Positions 25,467-36,227 of a stretch of DNA of 64,000 bases are shown piece by piece. The stretch covers positions 1-64,000 of the forward strand of contig JAJDVB010000128.1 of NCBI GenBank assembly GCA_022826345.1. The letters are read 5' to 3'. Numbering within the stretch: the first letter of the stretch is position 1; each line of letters opens with the position of its first letter. A program made the translations under genes and the position numbers. The stretch comes from Alphaproteobacteria bacterium (GTDB lineage: Bacteria > Pseudomonadota > Alphaproteobacteria > UBA828). The notes beneath the pieces are model-generated. The model ran no database searches, had not been told where the DNA came from, and saw only the letters and a list, made by a program, of their open reading frames with translations.

Positions 25467-26987
25467 TCACGACGTAATGCCCAGCTTCTCGGCGAGGCCG
25501 ATGCGCTGGAGCTTGCCGGTGGCACCCTTGGGGATCTCGTCGCGGAAGAGGATCGTGCGCGGCACCTTGAAGTCCGCCAGAGACTCGGCGGCGAAGGCGC
25601 GCAGCTCCCGCTCGCCCGCCTCGGCGCCCTCGCGCAGCACGATCACCGCCGCCACGTCCTCGCCGAGTTTTTGGTGCGGCACGGCGAAGGCCACCGCCTG
25701 GGCTACCGCCGGGTGGGTCATCAGCACGTCGTCGACCTCGCGCGGCGCGATCTTCTCGCCGCCCCGGTTGATGATCTCCTTGAGACGGCCAGTGAGCGTC
25801 AAATACCCGGCCTCGTCGATCACGCCCTGGTCGCCGGTGCGGAACCAGCCGCCGGCAAACGCCGCCGCGTTGGCCTCCGGGTTGTTCTCGTAGCCGTGAG
25901 TGACGTTCGGGCCGCGGATCACCACCTCGCCTTGCGTGCCCGGCACCTGCAACGCGCCGGCCTCGTCCATGATCGCGACTTCGGGCCCGGCGGCGATGCC
26001 CACCCCGCCCGGTCTGCGCTCGGCCGGCGGCATCGGGTTGCTGGTCATCTGGTGGGAGGCTTCCGTCATCCCATAAGACTCGATCACGGGCGCATCGAAG
26101 GCCGCCTCGAGCTCGCCCATCACCGGCGCCGGCAGCGAGGACGAGGACGAGCGCAGCAGCCGGAGCCTGCGGCGCGCGACGATCTCCCTGTTGCGCGCAG
26201 CCCGCGCGAGGATCGCCTGGTGCATGGTGGGGACGGCGGTGAGCCAGGTCGGCGCCATCCCGTCGAGCCACGCGAAGAAGCGCAGCGCGTTGAAGCCCGG
26301 CGTGCAGATCACGCTGGCGCCCGCGTGGAGCGAGGCCATCACGCCCGCCATCAGCCCGTGGATGTGGAAGAGCGGCATGATGTGGAGGCAGCGGTCGCCG
26401 GGCTCGAGCGCGATCCAGTCGGCGATGTTGCGGGCCGATGCGCAGAGGTTGGCGGCGGTCAGCGGCACGATCTTGGGCCGCGACGTGGTGCCCGAGGTGT
26501 GGAGCACCAGGGCCGCATTGTCCCCGCCGTTTCCGTCTCCCGCCGCCCCAGCGTTCGACGGCGTGTCGAGGGCGAAGCTGCCGGCACCCGCGCGCACGTC
26601 TGGTGTGAGCGCGACGATCGGCACGCCCACCCGCTTCGCCGCCTCGATGGCCGGGCTCTCGGCGCCGGCTTCCAGGATCAGCGCCTTGGCGCGGAGGTCT
26701 TCGAGGTAGAAGGCGAACTCGTCCACTCGGTAGGCGGGATTGAGGGGGGCCGCGGTGGCGTGCGCGGCGGTGGCGAGGAAGGCCGCCGCCATCTCCGGCC
26801 CGTTGGGGAGCACGATCGCCACCCGATCGCCGCGTCCGATGCCGGCCTGGGCCAACGCGTCGCCCGCGCGCCCGACCTGGTCGCGGAGCCCGCCATAGGT
26901 CAGCGGCTCGCGCTCCGGTGCTGCGATGGCGATGTCGTCGCGCCCGCCGCGCTCCAGCAGCGCGTGGATGTCGGTGGGATCAGCCAT
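25467..26987 (-). CDS. AMP-dependent acyl-CoA synthetase (oxalate-CoA ligase-like)
   Basis: 506 residues of the ANL adenylating superfamily. The P-loop motif is LHTSGTTSRPKIVPLT, the A5 motif is ESYGMTEASHQM, and A8 is WFRTGDQGVIDEAGYLTLTGR. The A10 lysine is in PKGATGKLQR. Length and sequence resemble oxalate-CoA ligase/FadD3-like enzymes rather than long-chain FadD. It lies 42 bp downstream of acsA on the same strand, so it may be co-transcribed with it. The acid substrate is not determined. Confidence 0.87.
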   Translation of the reverse strand: MADPTDIHALLERGGRDDIAIAAPEREPLTYGGLRDQVGRAGDALAQAGIGRGDRVAIVLPNGPEMAAAFLATAAHATAAPLNPAYRVDEFAFYLEDLRAKALILEAGAESPAIEAAKRVGVPIVALTPDVRAGAGSFALDTPSNAGAAGDGNGGDNAALVLHTSGTTSRPKIVPLTAANLCASARNIADWIALEPGDRCLHIMPLFHIHGLMAGVMASLHAGASVICTPGFNALRFFAWLDGMAPTWLTAVPTMHQAILARAARNREIVARRRLRLLRSSSSSLPAPVMGELEAAFDAPVIESYGMTEASHQMTSNPMPPAERRPGGVGIAAGPEVAIMDEAGALQVPGTQGEVVIRGPNVTHGYENNPEANAAAFAGGWFRTGDQGVIDEAGYLTLTGRLKEIINRGGEKIAPREVDDVLMTHPAVAQAVAFAVPHQKLGEDVAAVIVLREGAEAGERELRAFAAESLADFKVPRTILFRDEIPKGATGKLQRIGLAEKLGITS

Positions 26988-27029
26988 GGCTGCGGCCCGC
27001 CATCGGCGAGGGGCGCGTCTGCGTTCGCC

Positions 27030-28973
<1,944 letters not shown>

Positions 28974-29024
28974 CGTGGCGCAACGCCTCCCTGCTGGAAT
29001 GGCCGACCGTCTCGGCGCGGCGGG

Positions 29025-29072
29025 ATTATATACACTTGGACCGTTTCCGCTTCATGCCGAAACGATCCAAGT
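29025..29072 (-). promoter_or_regulatory. acsA promoter with 39-bp palindromic operator
   Basis: On the minus strand a perfect TATAAT (29025-29030) lies about 52 bp upstream of acsA. Immediately upstream is an inverted repeat, 29034-29072, with 16-bp arms and two mismatches (outer ACTTGGA...TCCAAGT perfect, inner CGTTTC...GAAACG). The palindrome covers the -35 region, as expected of a repressor or activator site. There is no T-run, so it is not a terminator of the Rieske gene. Confidence 0.65.
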
Positions 29073-29127
29073 ACTCATGACACTCACGGCAGCCGGCCTG
29101 TCGCGTGCCGGCCAAGACGGCCTCGAT

Positions 29128-29463
29128 TCAGAGTTCTACGGCGACCGACCCGCCTTCGATCGACACCGAAAGCGGCGTGAGGTTCTCGCCGACGCAGGGG
29201 CCGGAGAGGCAGTGTCCGTCCTCGATGCGGAACAGCGCGCCGTGTGTGGCGCAGAGGATCATGTCCTTCTCGCGGGTGAGGAACTGGTCCGGCACCCAGT
29301 CGAGCGGGCCCAGGGTGTGCGGGCACGAGTTCTCGTAAGCCCGCACCATGCCGCCCGCGCGCACCACGAAGACCGAGCGCAGCTCGTCGCCCTCACGAAA
29401 GTCGAAGCCCCTGGAGCCCGGATCGGGAATCTCGTCCAGGCGGCAGAGGACGCGCTGGCTCAT
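29128..29463 (-). CDS. Rieske-type ferredoxin
   Basis: A 111-residue stand-alone Rieske domain. Cluster ligands are SCPHTLGPL (C-x-H) and ILCATHGALF (C-x2-H), spaced by about 19 residues, and the C-terminal strand pattern fits. It probably transfers electrons to an oxygenase or similar enzyme, but none is intact in the window. It begins 24 bp after the aminotransferase stop (29488), so the two are likely co-transcribed. Confidence 0.85.
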   Translation of the reverse strand: MSQRVLCRLDEIPDPGSRGFDFREGDELRSVFVVRAGGMVRAYENSCPHTLGPLDWVPDQFLTREKDMILCATHGALFRIEDGHCLSGPCVGENLTPLSVSIEGGSVAVEL

Positions 29464-29487
29464 GGCGCGGGACGGCGCGGGTTGCCC

Positions 29488-30816
29488 TCAGGCGGCCTCG
29501 CGCTCGACCGTCCGCAGGCTCGCCAGCACGGCGTCGGCGAGGTGGTCGATCTCCGCCTCCTCCATCGGTGTCGACAGGCAGGCCATGCCGGAGGTGGAGG
29601 TGACGACGCCGTGGTTGAGCAGCGCGCGGAACAGCCCGTCCAGCTTGCGCGCGCGCCCGTCGGTGCCGGCGCGGTAGACGGCGCGGTAATCGGTGAGCGG
29701 CTCGTCGCTCATGTGGAAGAGGATGAGCGAGCCTTCGCCCGTGACCTGCCCCTCGCAGCCTGCGATGCGGAAGGCCTCGCGCAGCTTGGTGCGGGCGCTT
29801 TCGCCGAGCGCATTCAGCCGCTCGACACTCTCGCGCGTGAACATGCGCATCGCGGCCACCCCTGCGGCCATGGAGAGGGGGTTGGCCGTGAACGTGCCGG
29901 ACTGCGGGCAGGCGGCCTTGCCCGTGCTGCTGTCGTAGACCGCCATCGCGTCGGCGGTGCCCGCCACCGCGCCGATTGGCAAGCCGCCGCCGATCACCTT
30001 GCCGAGGGTGACGAGGTCGGGCTCCAGGCCGTAGAGGGTCTGGGCGCCGTTCTCGTGCAGGCGGAAGGTGATCACCTCGTCGTCGATGATGAGTACGCCG
30101 GACGAGCGGCGGAACTCGTGCAGCATCTCGATGTAGGCCGGGCTCATCGGCGCGCCGCCGCAGCGGGCCGGCGCGAGGTCGATCAAGACGGCGGCAAGCT
30201 CGTCGGCATGGCGTTCCAGGATCGCGCGGGTCTGCGCCACGTCGTTGAACGGGATGATCACCGCATCCTGCAGCAGCCCTTGCGGCGTGCCCTTGGCGTA
30301 GCCCACCGGGCGCGGCCGGTCGGTGCCCCAGCTCTGCGGGTCGGGGTCCAGGCTCGCCTCGGCATAGTCGTAGGCGCCGTGATAGACACCCTCGCACTTG
30401 GCGATCTTGGGCCGCCCAGTGTAGGCGCGGGCGCCCTTGATGGCGTGCATCACCGCCTCGGTGCCGGTGTTGGTGAAGCGGATGTGCTGGAGCGACGGCG
30501 CCCGCCCGCAGATCTGCTCGGCAAGCTCGATCTCGCTTTCGGTCGCGAGCGTGAGCGACATGAAGCGCTCGGCCTGCTTCACCACCGCCTCGACGATGGC
30601 CGGGTGCGAGTGGCCGAAGAGTTGGACCGTGTAGTTGTTGATGAAATCGATCCGCTCCACGCCATCCACGTCGGTGACGCGGCAGCCGTGGGCCTCGCGC
30701 GCGTAGATCGGATAGGGTGAGAGCTGCGTGAGGCCGCGCGTGCCGCCGCCGGGGAACACCGCGCGTGCCCGCGCGCCGAGCGCGGCAGAGCGCGATTGCG
30801 GATCGGGATACGCCAT
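29488..30816 (-). CDS. Class III aminotransferase, glutamate-1-semialdehyde aminomutase-like
   Basis: 442 residues, PLP-dependent fold type I. The PLP lysine is in LGKVIGGGLPIG, with the Asp in VLIIDDEVITFR. FINNYTVQLFGHSHPAI and FTNTGTEAVMHAIK are the cofactor-binding loops. It resembles HemL but is in no tetrapyrrole context, so it is more likely an omega-amino-acid aminotransferase or aminomutase of unknown substrate. The ATG at 30816 follows AGGAGAT; the frame to 30912 lacks family similarity. Confidence 0.85.
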   Translation of the reverse strand: MAYPDPQSRSAALGARARAVFPGGGTRGLTQLSPYPIYAREAHGCRVTDVDGVERIDFINNYTVQLFGHSHPAIVEAVVKQAERFMSLTLATESEIELAEQICGRAPSLQHIRFTNTGTEAVMHAIKGARAYTGRPKIAKCEGVYHGAYDYAEASLDPDPQSWGTDRPRPVGYAKGTPQGLLQDAVIIPFNDVAQTRAILERHADELAAVLIDLAPARCGGAPMSPAYIEMLHEFRRSSGVLIIDDEVITFRLHENGAQTLYGLEPDLVTLGKVIGGGLPIGAVAGTADAMAVYDSSTGKAACPQSGTFTANPLSMAAGVAAMRMFTRESVERLNALGESARTKLREAFRIAGCEGQVTGEGSLILFHMSDEPLTDYRAVYRAGTDGRARKLDGLFRALLNHGVVTSTSGMACLSTPMEEAEIDHLADAVLASLRTVEREAA

Positions 30817-30967
30817 TGCCGAATCTCCTGAAGGGGAATGTGTCTGCGCCTCGGGGCCTGTCACGCCGTCACTTCGCGCGCCCTCCGCGAGCCGGCGCCA
30901 GAATGCGCCCATCCCGTGTTGCAGGCAAGCACGCGTGGGCGCCGCGGAACAGCATCCTGATGCGAGC

Positions 30968-32194
30968 TTACGGCTCCTTGTCGGGGAACAGCCCCGGCAG
31001 CCAGCGCGAGGCGAGTCTTGCGGGGAACGTCAGGCGGAGCGATGCCCGAGAGCTGTCGGAGGCCAGAACGTCTCGTTCGATGAGTGCCGCGGTGATGCGC
31101 CGCGCCTGACGCTCACCCGTGCCGAGTATCGGAGCGACCTCGCCTCGGGGAAGGTCGCCACGGTAAAGGATGGCCTGGAGGACAGCGCCGGATTTCGGCG
31201 GTAAGGCGCCAATCCTGATCTCCTCCTCGGCCCAGATCAGGATGCGGTGGCGCAAACGGTCGGGCTGCACGAGTCCTTCCATGAAGTCGACCTGATCGAT
31301 GCAGGTCTTGAGGAAGAAGCACGTGAATGCGGCCAGCGCCTCCTCGCTCAGGTGACCTCGTCCGTCGAGGTCGTTGCGTCGGGGCGCATCGCAGGCCATG
31401 AGCTGGCCTTTGTAGGTATCCTCATTGCGGGCGAGACCGCGGGCGATCGACCACACGCCGCCGGTATCGAGACTCTCCAGCAGCATGGCGTGGGACATCA
31501 GCCGCGCGACGCGACCGTTGCCGTCCAGGAACGGATGGATCCAGAGGATGCGATGGTGGGCTGCGGCGGCGGCCAAAATGCCGTCCGTCTTGCCCAGCCC
31601 AGTGTAGGCCGCCTCGAAGCGCTCCAGGAAGCGCGGCAGCGCGCCCGGACTGACCGGCATATGACGGCCCACCTTGACGTTACGCTTCCGGAGCGCGCCG
31701 GGGGTCACAGCGACGCTCTCGCCGGTTGCCGGGTCCTCGGCCCGAAGCAGGTCTTCGGGAAGCATTTCGCAGAAGCGTCGATGACTCTCGACCAGACCGC
31801 CGACCGTTGCGGCGCGGTCTCCCAATCCGCCCTCGTCGATCCACGCCTGAACGGCAATGTGCGCTTTGGCTTCAAGCTGAAGATTGCGCTTGCCGGCATC
31901 GGCGCTGTAATCGTCCCGGAGCGCGCGCTCGATATCGACCGGGTGCGTATCGTGACCTTCGATCAGGTTGCTGTAGTAGCAGTTCATGGCCCGGACGAGA
32001 TCGGCCAGCGCGGCGAGCACGCCCTCCGGCAGGCTGCGGCGGAAGCCCGCCGCCTTGCCGGCCAGTTCGACCGCGAGGTCGGTCAGGCCGGTGCGATGCG
32101 GAGAGCCTTCGCCCACAACCATCGGCTCCATCAAGGCCAATGATTCGCCGCGATCTGCCGCTCTCATGTCCGCTTTATATCCGCCAAAATCCAT
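30968..32194 (-). CDS. Fic family protein with N-terminal inhibitory motif
   Basis: 408 residues. The Fic catalytic motif HPFLDGNGRVAR is at 220-231 and is intact. The N-terminal inhibitory helix motif S-x3-E-G is present (SNLIEG, residues 75-80), making this a self-inhibited class II Fic enzyme that probably AMPylates a protein. The C-terminal third carries a winged-helix-like region (GEVAPILGTGERQARRI). It has its own AT-rich promoter region (32195-32230). No antitoxin neighbour is needed for this class. Confidence 0.9.
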   Translation of the reverse strand: MDFGGYKADMRAADRGESLALMEPMVVGEGSPHRTGLTDLAVELAGKAAGFRRSLPEGVLAALADLVRAMNCYYSNLIEGHDTHPVDIERALRDDYSADAGKRNLQLEAKAHIAVQAWIDEGGLGDRAATVGGLVESHRRFCEMLPEDLLRAEDPATGESVAVTPGALRKRNVKVGRHMPVSPGALPRFLERFEAAYTGLGKTDGILAAAAAHHRILWIHPFLDGNGRVARLMSHAMLLESLDTGGVWSIARGLARNEDTYKGQLMACDAPRRNDLDGRGHLSEEALAAFTCFFLKTCIDQVDFMEGLVQPDRLRHRILIWAEEEIRIGALPPKSGAVLQAILYRGDLPRGEVAPILGTGERQARRITAALIERDVLASDSSRASLRLTFPARLASRWLPGLFPDKEP

Positions 32195-32419
32195 CTATAG
32201 AAGTAAATATAATAGTATGTTACGTGATTCAAAAGAAAATTGTGACCAGTATTTTGTCCGCTTCAGTGACCGCTTTGCCCGTTGGTGCGAGTGGGCATGC
32301 CTCCCGTGCGTACCTCCCGTGCGACGCGATATGAGCGCTGTGGTGGTAAACTCGGTGCTTGTCTGTTACATGCCGCTGCCGGTGCCATCGGTGGCGGCTA
32401 AGCGTGTGAGCCCTGCGGA

Positions 32420-33427
32420 ATGAGCGACGAGGTTCTCGAGGTCGGGAAGCTGCCGGCGAAGCTGCTGGCCGAGGTGCTGGTCACGGGGCGGCCCGTGCCG
32501 CCCGAGCTGCTGCTGCCGCCGACGGTGGGCGAGGACGCGGGCGTCGTCGCCGTGCAGCAAGGCGCGTTGATCGCCGCCAGCGATCCCGTGACGCTGACTG
32601 GCCAGGATGTCGGCGCCCACGCGGTGCTCGTGAACGCGAACGATATTGCCGTCATGGGCGCGCGCCCCCGCTGGTTCACCGCGACGGTCCTGTTGCCGCC
32701 GGGGATCACAGCAGACGAGGTGCGGGCGCTCTACCGGCGGATGCACGAGGCGTTGGCGGATATCGACGCCGTGCTGGTGGGGGGCCACGTCGAGATTACC
32801 GACGCGGTGCGCCGCACCGTGGTCTCGGGCCACATGATGGGGCTCCGGCCAGACGGCAATTTCGCCAGAACCGCCGCTCTGGAACCAGGGCACGTGGTGG
32901 TACAGATCGGCCCTGCGCCGGTGGAGGGCGCGGCCGTGCTTGCGGCCGAGGCGCGCGCGCAGCTTGAGGGCAAAGTCGCCGCCGCGACGCTGGCGAAGGC
33001 CGAGGGCGCGCTCACCGACCCCGGCATCTCGGTGGTCGATGCCGCGTTGCGCGCCACGACGCTTGGGGCGACTGCCATGCACGATCCCACCGAGGGCGGC
33101 CTCTCCGCCGGGCTCTACGAGATGGCGGAGACGGCGGGAGTCGGGCTCACGGTTTCGGCCGACGCCGTGCTTTGGTACGCGCCGGGCCGCGTGCTGGCCG
33201 AGGCGCTCGGCATCGACCCCTGGGGTCTGCTCGCCTCCGGCGCGCTGCTCGCAGCTTTCCCTTCCGATACCGTCGAGGAAGCGCTGGCCACGCTTACGGC
33301 CGAAGGTTTTGCCTGCGCGCCCATCGCCCGCGCCGAAGCGGGGAGTGGCGTCAGCTTCGAAGGAGGCGGCGCGGTGCCGCGTTTTTCACGCGACGAGTTG
33401 ATCCGCGCGTTCAGCGCCGAGGGATAA
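32420..33427 (+). CDS. AIR-synthase/HypE-like protein
   Basis: 335 residues of the PurM/HypE/SelD/ThiL superfamily of ATP-dependent enzymes. It has the ATP-site Asp-rich region (TVGEDAGVVAV, ASDPVTLTGQDVG), VNANDIAVMGARP and HDPTEGGLSAGL. The C-terminal Cys that HypE carbamoylates is absent (it ends RFSRDELIRAF and a few residues), and no hydrogenase genes are near. It is therefore not a canonical HypE; the substrate is unknown. The start ATG is at 32420. The 225 bp before it hold the divergent fic promoter and a short tandem CCTCCCGTGCG repeat. Confidence 0.8.
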   Translation: MSDEVLEVGKLPAKLLAEVLVTGRPVPPELLLPPTVGEDAGVVAVQQGALIAASDPVTLTGQDVGAHAVLVNANDIAVMGARPRWFTATVLLPPGITADEVRALYRRMHEALADIDAVLVGGHVEITDAVRRTVVSGHMMGLRPDGNFARTAALEPGHVVVQIGPAPVEGAAVLAAEARAQLEGKVAAATLAKAEGALTDPGISVVDAALRATTLGATAMHDPTEGGLSAGLYEMAETAGVGLTVSADAVLWYAPGRVLAEALGIDPWGLLASGALLAAFPSDTVEEALATLTAEGFACAPIARAEAGSGVSFEGGGAVPRFSRDELIRAFSAEG

Positions 33428-33439
33428 GGAGCGCGCCGC

Positions 33440-34255
33440 TCAGGCGGCGCAGTAATCCGCGTCCGCGCTTTCTGCGCTGGAGAGATCGACGATGCGGGGC
33501 TGCTCGCCGCAGAGTGCGCAGGCCGGGTCGGGCTTCACCTTGATCTTGCGGAAGACCGCGGCGAGCCCGTCGTAGACGATCAGGTTGCCGGAAAGGCTCT
33601 CGCCGATCCCGAGCAGCTCCTTCAGCACCTCGGTCGCCTGTAGCGAGCCCATGGAGCCCGCGACGGCGCCGAGGATGCCCCCTTCCGCGCACGACGGGAT
33701 TAGCCCCGGCGGCGGCGCTTCGGGAAAGATGCAGCGGTAGCAGGGATTATCGCCGCCCAGATGGGCCTTGAAGGTCGCGAGCTGGCCGTCGAAGCGCAGG
33801 ATCGAGGCCGAGACCAGGGTCGTCTGCGACAGGTAGCAGGCATCGTTGATGAGGAAGCGCGTCGCGAAGTTGTCGCTGCCGTCGGCGACCAGGTCGTAGC
33901 GCCCGATCAGGTCCATGGCATTGTCGGGTTCGAGGCGTACCGGGTGACACTCGACCGTGACATCCGGGTTGATCCGCGCCACCGTCTCGGCCGCACTCTC
34001 GGTCTTGGGATGGCCGATCCGGGCCTCGGTGTGGGCGATCTGCCGCTGCAGGTTGGAGAGCGCCACCGCATCGTCGTCGACCACGCCAAGGGTGCCGACG
34101 CCGGCCGCCGCCAGATAGAGCATGAGCGGTGAGCCGAGCCCGCCGGCTCCCACCACCAATACCTTGGAGTCGAGCAGCTTCTGCTGGCCTGGGCCGCCCA
34201 CTTCCTGAAGCAGGATGTGGCGGGCGTAGCGTTCCAGCTGGCGTTCGTTGAACAT
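33440..34255 (-). CDS. MoeB/ThiF/HesA-family adenylyltransferase
   Basis: 271 residues. It adenylates the C-terminal Gly-Gly of a ubiquitin-like sulfur carrier. The nucleotide site is VVGAGGLGSPLMLYLAAAG, with the Asp in DLVADGSDNFATRFL. The structural zinc site is formed by CYRCIFPE and CALCGEQ. The C-terminal rhodanese domain of MoeZ-type proteins is missing. It converges on the AIR-synthase-like gene (12-bp gap). It lies 9 bp downstream of cysK on the same strand, suggesting a role in sulfur transfer. Confidence 0.88.
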   Translation of the reverse strand: MFNERQLERYARHILLQEVGGPGQQKLLDSKVLVVGAGGLGSPLMLYLAAAGVGTLGVVDDDAVALSNLQRQIAHTEARIGHPKTESAAETVARINPDVTVECHPVRLEPDNAMDLIGRYDLVADGSDNFATRFLINDACYLSQTTLVSASILRFDGQLATFKAHLGGDNPCYRCIFPEAPPPGLIPSCAEGGILGAVAGSMGSLQATEVLKELLGIGESLSGNLIVYDGLAAVFRKIKVKPDPACALCGEQPRIVDLSSAESADADYCAA

Positions 34256-34264
34256 GGCGGCGCC

Positions 34265-35287
34265 CTACAGCCCCGCGAAGAGGTCGGTGGAGAGATAGCG
34301 CTCGGCGAAGGAGGGCACGATGACGAGGATGCGCTTGCCCGTCATCTCCTCGCGGGCGCCGACCTGGAGCGCGGCGGCGATGGCAGCGCCCGACGAGATG
34401 CCCACCGGGATGCCTTCCAGCCGCGCCACCCGCCGGGCGGTCTCGATGGCGGTTTCGTCACTGATCTGGATCAGTTCGTCGATCACCGAGCGGTCGAGCA
34501 CGCCCGGCACAAAGCCCGCGCCGATGCCCTGAATCTTGTGTGGCCCCGCCGGTGCACCGGAAAGCACGGCGCTCGCCGCGGGCTCGACCCCGATCAGCTT
34601 GAGCGCCGGCAGGCGCGGCTTCAGCACCTGGCCGATGCCGGTCACCGTGCCGCCGGTGCCGACTCCGCAGACGATGGCGTCGAGTTCGCCGCCGGTATCG
34701 CGCCAGATCTCTTCGGCGGTGGTGACGCGATGGATCGCCGGGTTCGCCGGGTTCTCGAATTGCTGGAGCATCACGGCACCGTCGATCTCGTCGACGAGCT
34801 CGATGGCGCGCGCGAGGGCGCCTGGAATGCCTTTGGCCGCCGGGGTCAGCTCCAGCTCGGCGCCCATAAACAAGAGAATGCGGCGGCGTTCGATGGACAT
34901 GCTCTCCGGCATGGTGAGGATTAGCCGGTAGCCCTTCGCCGCCGCCACGAAGGCCAAGGCGATGCCGGTGTTGCCCGAGGTGGGCTCGATCAGCACCGAG
35001 CGGCCGGGCTCGATCCTGCCCTCGGCCTCCGCCGCCTCGATCATGGAGACGCCGATGCGGTCCTTGACCGAGGCGAGTGGGTTGAAGAACTCGAGCTTGC
35101 CCACGATCTCGGCGTTGCAGCCGGTCTCAGCCGGCAGGCGGTTAAAGCGCACCAGCGGTGTCGAGCCGATGGTCTCGGCGATGCTGTCGTAGATGTGTCC
35201 GCGCACCGCCGGCGGCGGCGCCGTGACGGCGGGGGCAGCCTCGTCCGGGTGGTCTCGTGCCATGGTCCGCTCGGATCGCTCGCTCAT
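34265..35287 (-). CDS. cysK: Cysteine synthase A
   Basis: 340 residues, fold type II PLP enzyme making cysteine from O-acetylserine and sulfide. The PLP lysine is in ASVKDRIG, the substrate loop is [11 protein letters not shown], and the PLP phosphate loop is [11 protein letters not shown]. The N-terminal extension of about 30 residues ([12 protein letters not shown]...) is atypical; a start at an internal Met is possible. It is in a probable two-gene operon with the MoeB/ThiF gene. Confidence 0.92.
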   Translation of the reverse strand: MSERSERTMARDHPDEAAPAVTAPPPAVRGHIYDSIAETIGSTPLVRFNRLPAETGCNAEIVGKLEFFNPLASVKDRIGVSMIEAAEAEGRIEPGRSVLIEPTSGNTGIALAFVAAAKGYRLILTMPESMSIERRRILLFMGAELELTPAAKGIPGALARAIELVDEIDGAVMLQQFENPANPAIHRVTTAEEIWRDTGGELDAIVCGVGTGGTVTGIGQVLKPRLPALKLIGVEPAASAVLSGAPAGPHKIQGIGAGFVPGVLDRSVIDELIQISDETAIETARRVARLEGIPVGISSGAAIAAALQVGAREEMTGKRILVIVPSFAERYLSTDLFAGL

Positions 35288-35380
35288 GCAGCCCTGCGGT
35301 TGCCCCGCCGCCGCTCCGGCCAGCGAGGAAAGCCGAGCAGACGCGCTAATGCGGCCGGCGGTAGCCGACCGTAGGGCGTG

Positions 35381-35650
35381 CTACTTGGCTCTCGAGCAGC
35401 TCTTCGCCTTGACCTTCGGGGTTGCGTCTTCGTCGAGGACCGTGGACGCAACGTGTGTGGCGTCCGTCTGGTCGACGCTCGACTGGGTCTTGCCACCCTC
35501 CGCCTCGATCGACACCAGCTCAAGCTGCTGGTCGTCCGCGCGCGCCTCGCCGGCGCCATGGCCCGTGAACGCCGCCAGCGCCAAGGCTGCGACAAACGCC
35601 ACGGACAGCACGGCCCCAACACCAAACCGACCTCTGCGCCTCATCGTCAT
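35381..35650 (-). CDS. Small exported hypothetical protein
   Basis: 89 residues. The ATG at 35650 follows a GGGGGA stretch; the open frame to 35767 is longer but without support. A signal peptide is evident (MRRRGRFGVGAVLSVAFVAA to EARADD). The short mature part is acidic to neutral with QLELVSIEAEGGKTQS and a Cys near the end. No family is recognised. It stands alone between cysK and dut. Confidence 0.5.
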   Translation of the reverse strand: MTMRRRGRFGVGAVLSVAFVAALALAAFTGHGAGEARADDQQLELVSIEAEGGKTQSSVDQTDATHVASTVLDEDATPKVKAKSCSRAK

Positions 35651-35738
35651 GCCTGTCCCCCGTTCGTGACCGGCTCGCCGCCTCCAGTGGCGGCAAGGCA
35701 TTGTGCAATGCGGGCCGAGCGCGATCAACGGCGTTCGC

Positions 35739-36227
35739 TCATTCCCGTGAACCGTCTTCACTCTCAAGGCCCGTTCCTGTCGAGCCGAAGCCGCCGGCGC
35801 CCCTGCCGCTCGGCGGCACCACGCCCTCCACCAGACGCGCGCGGACCACCGGCGCGATCACGAGCTGGGCGATGCGCATGCCGCGCTCGACGACGAACGG
35901 GTTCCCGCCCAAATTGACCAGCAGCACGCCGATCTCGCCGCGATAGTCGGAATCGACGGTGCCGGGACTGTTGAGCACGGTGACACCGTGGTCGCGCGCG
36001 AGGCCGGAGCGCGGCCTGATCTGCCCCTCGAAGCCCACCGGCAACGCAAGCGCGAGGCCGGTTCCGACCAGGGCGCGCGCACCCGGCGCTAGTGTGAGCG
36101 GGCCTGCGGCGGCGTAGAGATCGAGACCGGCGCTGCCGGCGCTGGCGTAGCCGGGGAGCGGCAGGTCGCGACCGCGGGCCAGTCGCTCGACCGTGATCTC
36201 GACCGGCGCCTCTACCGGCGGGCTCAT
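35739..36227 (-). CDS. dut: dUTP diphosphatase
   Basis: 162 residues, trimeric dUTPase hydrolysing dUTP to dUMP. All five motifs are seen: [42 protein letters not shown] and the P-loop-like [11 protein letters not shown]. The ATG at 36227 overlaps the coaBC stop as ATGA, matching the widespread dfp-dut pairing. The much longer open frame is antisense-type noise across coaBC. Confidence 0.95.
   Translation of the reverse strand: MSPPVEAPVEITVERLARGRDLPLPGYASAGSAGLDLYAAAGPLTLAPGARALVGTGLALALPVGFEGQIRPRSGLARDHGVTVLNSPGTVDSDYRGEIGVLLVNLGGNPFVVERGMRIAQLVIAPVVRARLVEGVVPPSGRGAGGFGSTGTGLESEDGSRE

Noticed and set aside
29034..29072. Terminator of the Rieske ferredoxin gene
   Set aside because: There is no T-run, and a TATAAT box lies just after the palindrome, so an operator is more likely.
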